Notes under the pieces: generated by a model
What the model saw: the letters and a program-made list of their open reading frames with translations, nothing else
What the model was told of the DNA's origin: nothing
Databases searched by the model: none
NCBI GenBank assembly: GCA_023229795.1
Contig: JALNYP010000005.1
Coordinates: forward strand, 38,549-88,863
Direction: 5' to 3'
DNA: 50,315 bases
DNA from: Syntrophobacterales bacterium
GTDB taxonomy: Bacteria; Desulfobacterota; Desulfobaccia; Desulfobaccales; 0-14-0-80-60-11
Made by a program: the position numbers and the translations under genes
Shown here: positions 32,209 through 41,100 of the stretch, piece by piece
How positions within the stretch are numbered: the stretch's first letter is position 1
Layout: each line of letters opens with the position of its first letter

Positions 32209-34491
32209 CTACTCCTCAAACTCCATGGTAACTCCGTTTTCCTGGGAATCCAGGGGCAACCGGATGGTAAAGGTGGTTCCCTCCCCGGGAGAACTGTCGG
32301 CCTCGATGGTGCCGCCGTGCCGCTGCATCACCCCGTAGACGATAGACAGGCCGAGGCCGGTGCCCTTGCCCGGCGGCTTGGTGGTGAAAAAGGGCTCAAA
32401 AATCTTATCGCGAATCTCGACGGGAATACCGGGGCCGGTATCGGTAAAGGTCAGGATGATGCCGTCTTCCCGGGGGGTGGGCCGGCTGGCAATGGTGATC
32501 CGGCCCTGCCCGTTCATGGCGTCGGCGGCGTTGAGCAGCAGGTTGGTGAAAACCTGCTGAAGTTGGCCCGGATCGCCCACGATCTGGGGCAGCAACGGAT
32601 CCAGGTGCTCCACGACCTTGATGTTGAGGAAAAACGCCTGGTGGCTGATCAGCTCTGTGCAGCGGTGGATCACATCATTGACGTCGAAGAGCTTTTTCTG
32701 CCCCAGGGTTTGGCGGCTGAAGTCCAGGAGGCGGTTGACGATCTGCTGGCAACGCATGGTCTGGGTGACGATCACCTCCAGGTTTTCCCGGTGGGCATCG
32801 TCCGCGGCCAGATCCCGTTGCAGCAGTTCGGCGTAGATGAGGATGCCGGCCAGGGGGTTGTTGATCTCATGGGCGACGCCCGCGGCCATGCGGCCCAGGG
32901 AGGCGATCTTTTCCGTGTGCACCAGTTGGGACTGGACAGCCTCCAATTCCCGATGGACCTTGAGGATTTCCCGCAAGTCGGTGAAGATGCCGACGCTGCC
33001 GACCTCTTCGCCGCGCTCCCGAATGATGGTGGCGGAGAAATTTACCGGCACCTCCTCGCCCTGCTTGTTGATGAAGGTGATCCGGGAGGTATTCAGTTTG
33101 TCCGCCGGCCCGTATTCATCGCTGCGCATGCGCCGCATCATTTCGGTCGCTTCCTGGAGGGGATAAAAGCGGCGGAAGTTCTCCGGGTTGCCGATCATTT
33201 CTTCAGCCTTATAGCCCAGGATACGTTCCGCGCCTTCATTGAAGATCAGGGGCACCCCTTTTTTGTCCACCACCACGATGCCGTCCACCGAACTCTGGAT
33301 GATGTTGGTGAGGAAGGCATTGGTCTTCTGTAATTCTCTTTCGATGAGGATGCGGCTGGTCAGGTCCCGCAGGTACAGGCAGGTAATGGTCTTGGCGCCC
33401 AAGCGGGAGACCGCCATGCAGGTCTCGAAGACCCGGGGCACGTGGCCCTCGGAGGCCGGCTTGTCGAGAATGCTGCAAAAACGGGTTTCCTGCTGTAGAT
33501 CACGATCCACCAGGCTTACGAGTTCCTGGGCCATGTGGAGGTGCTGAGAGCTGAGCACTTCCCCCAGGTGCATGCCGAGAATCCGGCTCCTGGGGGTATT
33601 CAGGATTTCCATCATCCGGGTGTTGGCGAAGATGACCCGGTGGTTCTCATCCGCCATCAAGAGGCCTTCCTGGGTCAATTGGGTCAAAAGATCGAGCTTC
33701 TGCTCCGCCTCTACCACGGGGGTGATATCCCGCACCGCCTCGAAACCGCCGATGACCCGGCCTTCGGAATCGGTGATGATGGACGCGGACACGCTCACCG
33801 GCACTTCCCGGCCCTGGCGGTCCCGCACCACCCGCCGCAGCCCCGAAAGGGGTTTTTTCCGTTCCATGACCTGCTTGAGCACGCAGTCGCAGGTGTTGCA
33901 CTGGATGGTGTTGAGCAGTTCGCCGCAGGTCATCCGCCCCACCACCTCGCCCCGGGAGTATCCGGTGAGTTCTTCCATGTGGTCGTTGATGTGGGTTACC
34001 ACCAAAAACGGGTCCACCATGAAGAAGGGCTGGGGGAAATTCTCCAGGATGCTGGACAGGGTGGCCATCTGCTGCTCCATCACCGGATGGGCCAGCAGTT
34101 CCTTATGTTCGGTGATGTGGAGGAGACAACCGACCTTTTCGTGACCGTCGTCGCGAATAGAGATGGCGCTTAAGGACAGGGGGGCGCCGATGGGCCAGCG
34201 GGTCTTGAGCAGAATGGGCGTCTGCTTCAAAATCCCCGCCGCCTGGGGACACTGCGGCCGCCGGAGGCCTTCTTTATTCGCTTCAGTGATAATGGGGGTC
34301 TCGGAACAAAGAGGGCAGGGGTCCCCGGGTTTCAGGGCCTCGCCGAAGAGTTTTTGGGCGGCGCAATTGAGGAAGACCACCTCCCGGCGGTGGTTGGCGA
34401 CGACGACCGGATCGAGAAAATCGGCCAGGATAGAGCTAAAAATGTCTTTCACCAGCGATGCCTCTTCAATTTGGCCGGAGGTCTCCCTCAA
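32209..34491 (-). CDS. Multi-PAS histidine kinase with cysteine-rich sensors
   Basis: 760 residues, no clear membrane helix. Several PAS domains: about 15-130 (DPVVVANHRREVVFLNCAAQ), 145-275, 275-395 and 395-515. Two are cysteine-rich: DPCPLCSETPIITEANKEGL near 56 with a later C near 78, and MTCGELLNTIQCNTCDCVL near 185-205, a CxxCxC cluster suited to metal, iron-sulfur or thiol sensing. HisKA with AAGVAHEINNPLAGILIYAE near 535 and HATPase_c with LLLNAADAMNG near 645 and GTGLGLSIVYGVM near 710. Long four-PAS kinase in a signalling operon beside redox genes. Confidence 0.9.
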   Translation of the reverse strand: MRETSGQIEEASLVKDIFSSILADFLDPVVVANHRREVVFLNCAAQKLFGEALKPGDPCPLCSETPIITEANKEGLRRPQCPQAAGILKQTPILLKTRWPIGAPLSLSAISIRDDGHEKVGCLLHITEHKELLAHPVMEQQMATLSSILENFPQPFFMVDPFLVVTHINDHMEELTGYSRGEVVGRMTCGELLNTIQCNTCDCVLKQVMERKKPLSGLRRVVRDRQGREVPVSVSASIITDSEGRVIGGFEAVRDITPVVEAEQKLDLLTQLTQEGLLMADENHRVIFANTRMMEILNTPRSRILGMHLGEVLSSQHLHMAQELVSLVDRDLQQETRFCSILDKPASEGHVPRVFETCMAVSRLGAKTITCLYLRDLTSRILIERELQKTNAFLTNIIQSSVDGIVVVDKKGVPLIFNEGAERILGYKAEEMIGNPENFRRFYPLQEATEMMRRMRSDEYGPADKLNTSRITFINKQGEEVPVNFSATIIRERGEEVGSVGIFTDLREILKVHRELEAVQSQLVHTEKIASLGRMAAGVAHEINNPLAGILIYAELLQRDLAADDAHRENLEVIVTQTMRCQQIVNRLLDFSRQTLGQKKLFDVNDVIHRCTELISHQAFFLNIKVVEHLDPLLPQIVGDPGQLQQVFTNLLLNAADAMNGQGRITIASRPTPREDGIILTFTDTGPGIPVEIRDKIFEPFFTTKPPGKGTGLGLSIVYGVMQRHGGTIEADSSPGEGTTFTIRLPLDSQENGVTMEFEE

Positions 34492-34529
34492 AGGAAAACT
34501 TGGGGGTCAAAACAATTAGCCCCAAGGTT

Positions 34530-35567
34530 CTAGGCCCGGGACGGCGCCGCGGCGCACTCCACCGGGGCCGCAAAGGTCTTCCCCAAGATCACCTGGGCCG
34601 CGGCCAGTTCGTGCTGCCGAATGATCAGGGAAATGGAGGAGATGGTGCAGCTTAAGGCTAACAGGGAGATATGGGCCTGTTCCAGGGCTGCAACCAGCGT
34701 ATGGGCGATGCCGTAGCGGTCGCCGAAATGGGGCCCGTGGAGAAAGATCCCGGCCACCGGAGTGAGACGCATGGGCCGCATGTCCGGCAGGCGCTGCTTC
34801 AAAATCCGGCGAATTTCGCCGCCGTGGTCGCCAGTGGCACAGGCTTCCAGCCTGTGAGACCCGGGTTGGCGCCGGGCCGTGCTGAAGGACAGGATAAATT
34901 CCCGTCCCCCGAGCCCCGGCAGGGCCGTGAGAAACGGCACCGCCAGGCCCAGTTGGCCCATCTCCATCAGGGCCTCGGCAAAGCCTGCGAGGATATCCGC
35001 CGAGGCGATGCTCATGCCCCAGAGGTCCAGGTCGGACTGGGGGATGATGCAATAGACCTTGATGACCTTTTCCTGGTAGGTGGCCACCACCTTTTCCAGA
35101 TATTCCTTAGGCGGGGCCTGGGCTCCGAAAAATTCCTCGGGCGAGGCGAAGCCTGGAAAATGGAAGTGCTCAAAGAGTTGCCGGACCGCGGCCTTGACGC
35201 GGGCGCTGGAGAGCACCACCGCGATGGCCGAGGGCGAAGTGGCCAGGCCGTGGAGGACCACCCGGGCCCGGGCCAGGCTTCGGATGAAGGTGCCGATGAC
35301 CTCAGGGTGCTTGTCATGGGGATAAACGGCGAGAATCGAGGCGCCGGGCTGCAATTCCAGCGTCCCGCCGGGGCCGGCGTGTGATTGTAACAGCGTGTAA
35401 GCGGCTTCTCCGGTATCGCTGGCGGTGCAGAGCACCTCGCGGTCCCCGGCTACGTGGGTCAAGAAGGTGAGGTTGATGCGGTTCCGGGCCAGCGGGGCGC
35501 AGACCGCCAGGCTTAGGCGATTGTCTGCCGACGGGGAGGAGGACACCACGCAGGCGCCCCCCTCCAT
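34530..35567 (-). CDS. Tandem ACT-domain protein
   Basis: 345 residues from ATG 35567; the open frame extends upstream into the receiver gene but has no better start, and a GGGGGTCTTAAAGTT stretch precedes the ATG. The C-terminal part FGDRYGIAHTLVAALEQAHISLLALSCTISSISLIIRQHELA (split here: DRYGIAHTLVAALEQAHIS and LLALSCTISSISLIIR) matches the ACT fold of aspartokinases; similar patterns appear near residues 12-65, 75-130 and 165-235, so four ACT-like units seem likely. No kinase domain. ACT domains bind amino acids or other small ligands. A repeat unit encoding GSHRLEACATGD is inserted near residue 240. Placed between a receiver gene and a PAS kinase, it may feed a metabolite signal to the kinase. 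Confidence 0.72.
   Translation of the reverse strand: MEGGACVVSSSPSADNRLSLAVCAPLARNRINLTFLTHVAGDREVLCTASDTGEAAYTLLQSHAGPGGTLELQPGASILAVYPHDKHPEVIGTFIRSLARARVVLHGLATSPSAIAVVLSSARVKAAVRQLFEHFHFPGFASPEEFFGAQAPPKEYLEKVVATYQEKVIKVYCIIPQSDLDLWGMSIASADILAGFAEALMEMGQLGLAVPFLTALPGLGGREFILSFSTARRQPGSHRLEACATGDHGGEIRRILKQRLPDMRPMRLTPVAGIFLHGPHFGDRYGIAHTLVAALEQAHISLLALSCTISSISLIIRQHELAAAQVILGKTFAAPVECAAAPSRA
34833..34857. repeat. REP unit inside a coding region
   Basis: AGTGGCACAGGCTTCCAGCC... matches the 25-base units at 14081 and 14131 at 23 of 25 positions. Read in the ACT gene frame on the minus strand it encodes SHRLEACAT, without a stop, so the repeat sits in frame. Confidence 0.9.
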
Positions 35568-35634
35568 AACTTTAAGACCCCCAATCCTGATCCGGTCGAA
35601 ATTTTTCAACGCTCGTATGACGCATGTCTTACGG

Positions 35635-36015
35635 TTAGAGTAACCTTTCCACCGCCGCCACCAGGGTGGCCGCGTCCACCGGTTTGGGAATAAAGTCTTC
35701 GGCTTCGATGGCCATACCTTCGGCGTGGCTGTAGCTGGTGGTAGGCACGGCTTCGCCCACCGCAGTGAGCAGGACAATGGGAATCTCATTAGTCCATTTG
35801 TTGGATTTCAGCTCCTTGCAGAGCTGGTAGCCATTCTTTCTGGGCATCATCACGTCCAGAATCAGCACGTCCGGACGGCGCTTCTTAATGGCTTCCTCCC
35901 CCTCAATCCCGTCGTAAGCCTTGCCCACTTCATAACCCTTGGACTCGAGCATCATGGAAACGGTTTCCACCAGATCCGGATCGTCGTCAACGATCAGCAC
36001 ATATTTCCCAGGCAT
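35635..36015 (-). CDS. Single-domain response regulator
   Basis: 126 residues, a stand-alone receiver. All key residues are present: LIVDDDPDLVE with the acidic pair, phospho-acceptor aspartate in VLILDVMMPRKNG (near residue 51), LLTAVGEA and the lysine in IPKPVDA near 109. AAAGGAGAAGTCTC precedes ATG. First gene of the minus-strand signalling operon; it has no output domain, so it probably shuttles phosphate in a relay with the two downstream kinases. A small AACCC/GGGTT dyad lies upstream at 36041-36056. Confidence 0.92.
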   Translation of the reverse strand: MPGKYVLIVDDDPDLVETVSMMLESKGYEVGKAYDGIEGEEAIKKRRPDVLILDVMMPRKNGYQLCKELKSNKWTNEIPIVLLTAVGEAVPTTSYSHAEGMAIEAEDFIPKPVDAATLVAAVERLL

Positions 36016-36096
36016 GAGACTTCTCCTTTCTAGATGGATTAACCCTATTATGGGTTCAGATTTGATAAATTACAAGACTCGTTAGTATAATTAACT

Positions 36097-37032
36097 TCAG
36101 CCCACTTGCGGTCGGGGATACAGGCCCGCCCGTTCCACGATCCCCGGGACTTTTTCCTCCCATTCGATGGCCATGATGTGGAACCCCCGGACCCCCGGCA
36201 CTTCTTTCAGTTCCTGGATCTGTTCTACCGCCAGGTTGAGGCCCTCTTCGGCCTGCTTTTCCTTGGGGACCCCGCCGATGCGGCGCACGATGTCATCGGG
36301 GACATCGATGCCCGGCACCCGTTTTTGCATGTACTTGGCCATGCCCACGTTCTTCATGGGGGTGATGCCGGCCAGGACCGCCACCTTTTCGTGCAGGCCC
36401 CGGTCCACTATGATCTTCATGAACTCCTTGAACGTGTCCAGGTTATAAATGCACTGGGTCTGGACAAATTGCACTCCCGCCGCGACTTTCTTGGCCAGGC
36501 GGGAGGCGCGCATCGCGACATTGGGGCCCGCAAAGGGATTGGCCGCGGCGCCGATGAACATCTGGGGCCGCACCTCGAATTCGAAGCCGCCCAAGAGCCG
36601 TCCCTCATCCCGCATCATCTTCACCGTCTGGATGAGCTGGATGGAGTCCAGATCAAAGACGTTGGCGGCCGTGGCGTGATCCCCGAAGTGCTGGTGGTCG
36701 CCGGTGAGGCAGAGCATATTGTTAATACCGAAGGACGCGGCCCCCAGGATATCGCTCTGGAGGGCGATACGGTTCCTATCCCTCGTCACCATCTGGAGCA
36801 CCGGTTCGAGCCCCATGAGCTTGAGGCGAATGCAGCAGGCCAGACTGCATACCCGGCAGACCGAGGTCTGGTTGTCCGTGACGTTGATGGCGTCCACGTA
36901 ATCCTTGATCAGGTTGCCCTTTTTTTCGATCACGGCGCCATCGGCGCTCCGGGGCGGGCCGACTTCAGAGGTGACCGCAAAAGCGCCCGAAGCGATGATT
37001 TTCTGGAGTTTGCTGGGAGTCTCGGCGCTCAT
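36097..37032 (-). CDS. metF: Methylene-tetrahydrofolate reductase, MetF type
   Basis: 311 residues from ATG 37032, overlapping the metV stop (ATGA). Beta/alpha-barrel of MTHFR: FAVTSEVGPPRSADG near 17, TRDRNRIALQSDILGA near 83, LTGDHQHFGDH near 110, KKVAAGVQFVQTQCIYNL near 185 and AGITPMKNVGMAKYM near 222. Before the TRDRN region is a cysteine-rich stretch CRVCSLACCIRLKLMG that the paralogue at 42626 lacks. Reduces methylene-THF to methyl-THF in the reductive acetyl-CoA pathway. Last gene of the hdrA operon, which indicates electron input from HdrA/MvhD through MetV rather than from free NADH alone. Confidence 0.91.
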   Translation of the reverse strand: MSAETPSKLQKIIASGAFAVTSEVGPPRSADGAVIEKKGNLIKDYVDAINVTDNQTSVCRVCSLACCIRLKLMGLEPVLQMVTRDRNRIALQSDILGAASFGINNMLCLTGDHQHFGDHATAANVFDLDSIQLIQTVKMMRDEGRLLGGFEFEVRPQMFIGAAANPFAGPNVAMRASRLAKKVAAGVQFVQTQCIYNLDTFKEFMKIIVDRGLHEKVAVLAGITPMKNVGMAKYMQKRVPGIDVPDDIVRRIGGVPKEKQAEEGLNLAVEQIQELKEVPGVRGFHIMAIEWEEKVPGIVERAGLYPRPQVG

Positions 37033-37697
37033 ATCCGTAAGTCCTCTCTGACGATCTTGCGGGGTCCGCCGTCCCGGGAGGTGGTCCAATCCTTGGGATT
37101 CACGGGTTTTTCAAAGCGGTCCAGCTGTCCCAGGGTTTTCAGCCGTTCGTAGATCAGCTCCCAGCCGCAGGGCACGTCCTTGCTGATCTCGCACTTGCCC
37201 TTGTCGGAACCGCCGCAGGGGCCGTTGAGCATGCGCTTGGAACACCGGGCGATGGGACAGACGCCGCCGGTCTCGGCCAGGATGCAGCGGCCGCAGGCCT
37301 GGCAGCGTTCGGAGTAGAGGCCCCGCTCCTCGTTGACCCCCATGAAACAGGTATCCACGCCGGGATAGACGATCTTGTTGTTGTACATCTCGGCCAGGTA
37401 CTGGACCCCGACCCCGCAGGCCAGGGAGACCACCGCGTCGTAGGTGTCCATATTCTCGGAGAGTTGGGCCAGATATTCCTTCTCGCATTGGCGGGTTACG
37501 CTGGTCTCGTCCACCTGGGCCTGGCGGCCCGCCTGGGTGAAGTAAAGCCTAAGCGCTGAGGCCAGCACTTTGGCTTCCTTCAAGCCCCCGGCTTCGCACA
37601 CCGTCACACAGCCGTCGCAGCCGGCAATCAAGACTTTGTTGAAGTCCTTGACCAGGCCGAGGACTTCTTCCAGAGGTTTAGGCACTGCCTTTATCAT
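37029..37697 (-). CDS. metV: MetV, zinc-binding partner of MetF
   Basis: 222 residues. The MetV family (methylenetetrahydrofolate reductase C-terminal type) has many cysteines: AGCDGCVTVCEAGG near 27-36, YPGVDTCFMG near 112, CQACGRCILAETGGVCPIARCSKRM near 131-155, NGPCGGSDKGKCEI near 160-172. These coordinate zinc and probably an iron-sulfur cluster. MetV couples MetF to HdrABC-MvhD electron transfer in Moorella-type acetogens. The start overlaps the mvhD stop (ATGA) and the stop overlaps metF, so the three are tightly coupled. Confidence 0.9.
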   Translation of the reverse strand: MIKAVPKPLEEVLGLVKDFNKVLIAGCDGCVTVCEAGGLKEAKVLASALRLYFTQAGRQAQVDETSVTRQCEKEYLAQLSENMDTYDAVVSLACGVGVQYLAEMYNNKIVYPGVDTCFMGVNEERGLYSERCQACGRCILAETGGVCPIARCSKRMLNGPCGGSDKGKCEISKDVPCGWELIYERLKTLGQLDRFEKPVNPKDWTTSRDGGPRKIVREDLRI

Positions 37698-38146
37698 GTG
37701 GTTACCTCCGCAATAGGCCTGGCGGCTTGCCCCGCGGCCCCCTTGATGGGACTCGGACCCAGTTCCAGGACCTTGTTGGTAATCTCCTTGACGATCTCGG
37801 CGAATCTGCCCCCCATGCCGGAAGACAGGTTGTACATCGCCACCCGGTCGCCCCCGATGCCGACTTTATCGAGAATCTCCTTGACCCGGTTGACTCTCTT
37901 CTTGGCGTAGAGATTGCCGACGCTGTAATGGCAATCCCCCTCCATACAGCCCACCACGATGACGCCGTCCGCCCCGTATTCGAAGGCCATGAGCAGGTGC
38001 ATGACATCCACCTTGCCGGTGCAGGGCACTTCGATGATGCGCACATTGGGCGGGTACTGCAATCGCATCGAACCTGCCAGGTCCGCGGCGGAGTAGGCTC
38101 AGTAGTGGCAGCAAAACCCGACGATCTTCGGTTCAAACGGTTCCAT
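37694..38146 (-). CDS. mvhD: Selenocysteine MvhD-type iron-sulfur subunit
   Basis: 150 residues from ATG 38146 with GGAG just upstream, 11 bases after the hdrA stop. Codon 16 (38101-38099) is TGA. Reading through it gives FCCHYUAYSAADLAG, continuous with the MvhD body MRLQYPPNVRIIEVPCTGKVD, so the true start lies 26 codons before the ATG that a stop-limited call would use. The family's fourth cluster-binding residue lies where U stands (CCxxC becomes CCHYU). MvhD carries a 2Fe-2S cluster and hands electrons between hydrogenase or donor and HdrA; cysteines at VPCTG and GCMEGDCHYS also fit. A hairpin follows the TGA. Known Sec families include this one (VhuD and deltaproteobacterial homologues). 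Confidence 0.93.
38069..38085 (-). promoter_or_regulatory. SECIS-like hairpin after the Sec TGA
   Basis: On the minus strand CGGACCT-GGC-AGGTTCG forms a 7-pair stem (one G-U) with apical loop GGC. The loop begins 20 nucleotides after the TGA and starts with G. Below an internal 2x2 mismatch three more pairs form. This fits the usual bacterial selenocysteine-insertion layout (stem right after UGA, G in the loop). Confidence 0.65.
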
Positions 38147-38157
38147 CGGCGGACTCC

Positions 38158-41100
38158 TTAATAGAGGGTTTTGATCTTGGCGCTGATCTGGTCATCTTCA
38201 TAGTGGGCCACCTGGATCACGTTGGCCGGACATTCCGAGGCACAAGTGCCGCAGCCCTGGCAGAGCGCCTCGTTAATCTCCGAGACGTTATCCTTATTGA
38301 TTGCCGGCACGCCGTAGGGGCAGGAACGGACACAGACCAGGCAGGCGGCGCAGCGGTCCGGCTCCACGTGAGCGGTGACGCCGCTGATGGTCTGGTTGAC
38401 GTCTGCCAGAAAGGCGCCGGCCCGGGCGGACGCGGCCATGGCCTGGGCGATGGACTCGCTGATGAGCTTGGGCGAATGGGCCATGCCGCAGAGGAAGATG
38501 CCCTCGGAGGCGAAGTCCACCGGCCTGAGCTTGGCGTGGGCCTCGATGAAGAAGCCGCCGGCGTTCCGGGGCAACTTCAGCAAGGAGGCCAATTCCTCGG
38601 TGTCCGTGGCCCGGGCCCCGGCGCTCAGCACCACCGCGTCCACGGGCATGTTAAGGGGTCGCCCCAGGACGTGATCCACAAAGGTGACGCTCAACTGCCC
38701 GTTATCGTGGTTGACCTGGGGCAGGTTTTCCGGGTCGAACCGGGAGAAGAGCACGCCCTTGTCCCGAGCCTCCCGGTAGTAATCCTCCAGGAGGCCGTAG
38801 GTGCGCATATCCCGGTAGAGGATGACGATATCCATGTCAGGATTGAGGTTCTTCAACTGCAGGGCGTACTTCACCGCCCCCTGGCAGCAGATGCGGCTGC
38901 AGTTGGGGTTCTCCTCATTCCTCGAACCCACGCACTGCACCATGACCACCCGGTTCCACTTATCGACCTCCGCGGGCGCCCGGTGGAGCAGGTCTCCCAG
39001 CTCCATCTGGGTCAGCACGCGGTCATGTTCGCCGTAGCAGAATTCCTTGGGGTGATACTCATGGGCGCCGGTGGCCACCACCACGATGCCGTGGTCGATT
39101 TTCCGTTCGTACATGCCGGGCCCCACCAGGACTTCAGTGGTGAAATTGCCTTTGTAGCCGCTGAAGCCGACCACCAGGGCCCCGGTGAGCACCTGGACCT
39201 TGTCGTGGGCCTTGACCCGCTCGATGAGCCGGTCCAGATAGGCCGTAACGTCCATGCCCTCGATGGTCTTATGAATCCGCCGGGCATTGCCGCCCAGTTC
39301 CGGTTCTTTTTCCAGGAGGATGGTCTCAAAGCCCTGGTCCCCCAGGTTGAGGGCGGCGTTCAGGCCAGCCACGCCGCCGCCGATGACCAAGGCCCGCTGG
39401 TTGATGGTCAGGGGTTTTTCCACCAGCGGCTTGAGCAGCGAGGCCCGGGCCACGGCCATGCGCACCAGGTCCTTGGCCTTCTCGGTGGCCTTGTCGTGCT
39501 CCTTCATGTGCACCCAGGAGTCCTGGTTGCGGATGTTGGCCATCTCGAACAGGTATTTGTTCAAGCCGGCGTCGATCAGGGTTTCCCGGAACAGGGCCTC
39601 GTGGGTGATGGGGGTGCAGGCCGCCACTACGACCCGGTTCAGGTTATGCTCCTCGATAACCTTGGTCATATTGACCTGGGTGTCCTGGGAGCAGGTGAAC
39701 AGGTTGTCTTCTACGTACGCCACGTTGGGCAGCGTTTTGGCGTAGGCCGACAGTTCCGGCACGTTGATGATGCCGCCGATGTTGATGCCGCAGTTGCAGA
39801 CGAACACCCCGATGCGGGGCGTATCCTCAGGCTTGATGTCCTTGGGTTCCGGGGCCTGCCGGACCTTGGTTTCGGTCCAGCGGACGTCCCCCAGAGAGGC
39901 GCTCACCGCGCCGGCCGCAGCCGAGGCCTGCATGACCGATTCCGGGATGTCCTTGGGGCCTTGCATGGCGCCGCAGACGTAGATGCCTTCCCGGGACGAG
40001 GCCACGGGGGCAGCAGGATCGGTGGCCACGAAATTATGGGCATTGACCTCGACTCCCAGGATTTGGGCCAGGTCCCTGGCGGCCTCGCTGACCTCCATGC
40101 CCACCGACAGCACGATCAGGTCAAAGACTTCCTGCTTCTCTTCGCCGCTTTCATCCGCATAGCGGATCAGCAGGTTGTCATCGGCCACGGGATCAATGCT
40201 ATGGATGCGGGAGCGGATAAACCGCACCCCGTGTTCGGTCTGGGCGCGGTTATAGTAGAGTTCGAAATCCTTACCGAAGGTGCGCATATCCATGAAAAAG
40301 ATGGCGGTGTCGAGAGGGTAGGGCGCATGTTCCTTGGCGATCACGGCCTCTTTGATGGCGTACATGCAGCAGACCGACGAGCAGTAGGAGTGATGCTTCA
40401 CGTCCCGGGAGCCCACGCATTGGAGCCAGGCGATCTTCTTGGGCTCCTTGTGGTCTGACGGCCGCACCAGGTGGCCGCCGAAGGGACCGGAGGCCGACAG
40501 AATCCGCTCGAACTCCAGGGACGACACCACGTTGGGTAAATTGGCATAGTGATAAGTCTGGTACTTGGCCGGGTTGAAGGTCTGGAAGCCCGGCGACAGG
40601 ATCATCGCCCCGACTTTGACCTCTTTGGTTTCCGGCTTCATGCTGTGATCAATGGCTCCGGCCTGGCAGGCCGCGACGCACTGCATACATTCGGAACAGA
40701 CGCCGCAGTTGAGGCAGCGGGCGGCTTCCCGCTGCGCCTGGGCCTCGGTGTAGCCCTGGGAGATTTCGTCGAAGCAGGTGCAGGTGTACTCCGGCGGCAG
40801 GGAGGCCATCTGTTCCCGGGGCTGGCCTTCTTCATCCTTGGGCACTTCGACCCAGCGTTTGTGGGCCTCCTTGCCTTCAGTGCGGCCCTCGGCCAGGTCG
40901 ACCCCCTTGATATACCGGTCGATGGACTCTGCGGCCTCGATGCCGCCTCCCACCGCCTCGACGGCGATCCAGGCGCCGGTCTGCACGTCGCCGCCCGCGA
41001 AGACCCCGGGCCGGGAAGTCTGATAGGTGGTTTCGTCCACTTCAATGGTGCCCCAGCGGGACAGCTTGACGCCGCAGTCCGTCAGCGGCCCCTGGGCCGC

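Noticed and set aside
38099..38101. TGA in mvhD as a true stop
   Set aside because: The MvhD N-terminal motif continues without a break on both sides of it, and a SECIS-like hairpin follows.
38203..40458. 751-codon open frame opposite hdrA
   Set aside because: Shadow of hdrA codons; repetitive His/Asp/Gly composition and no motif.
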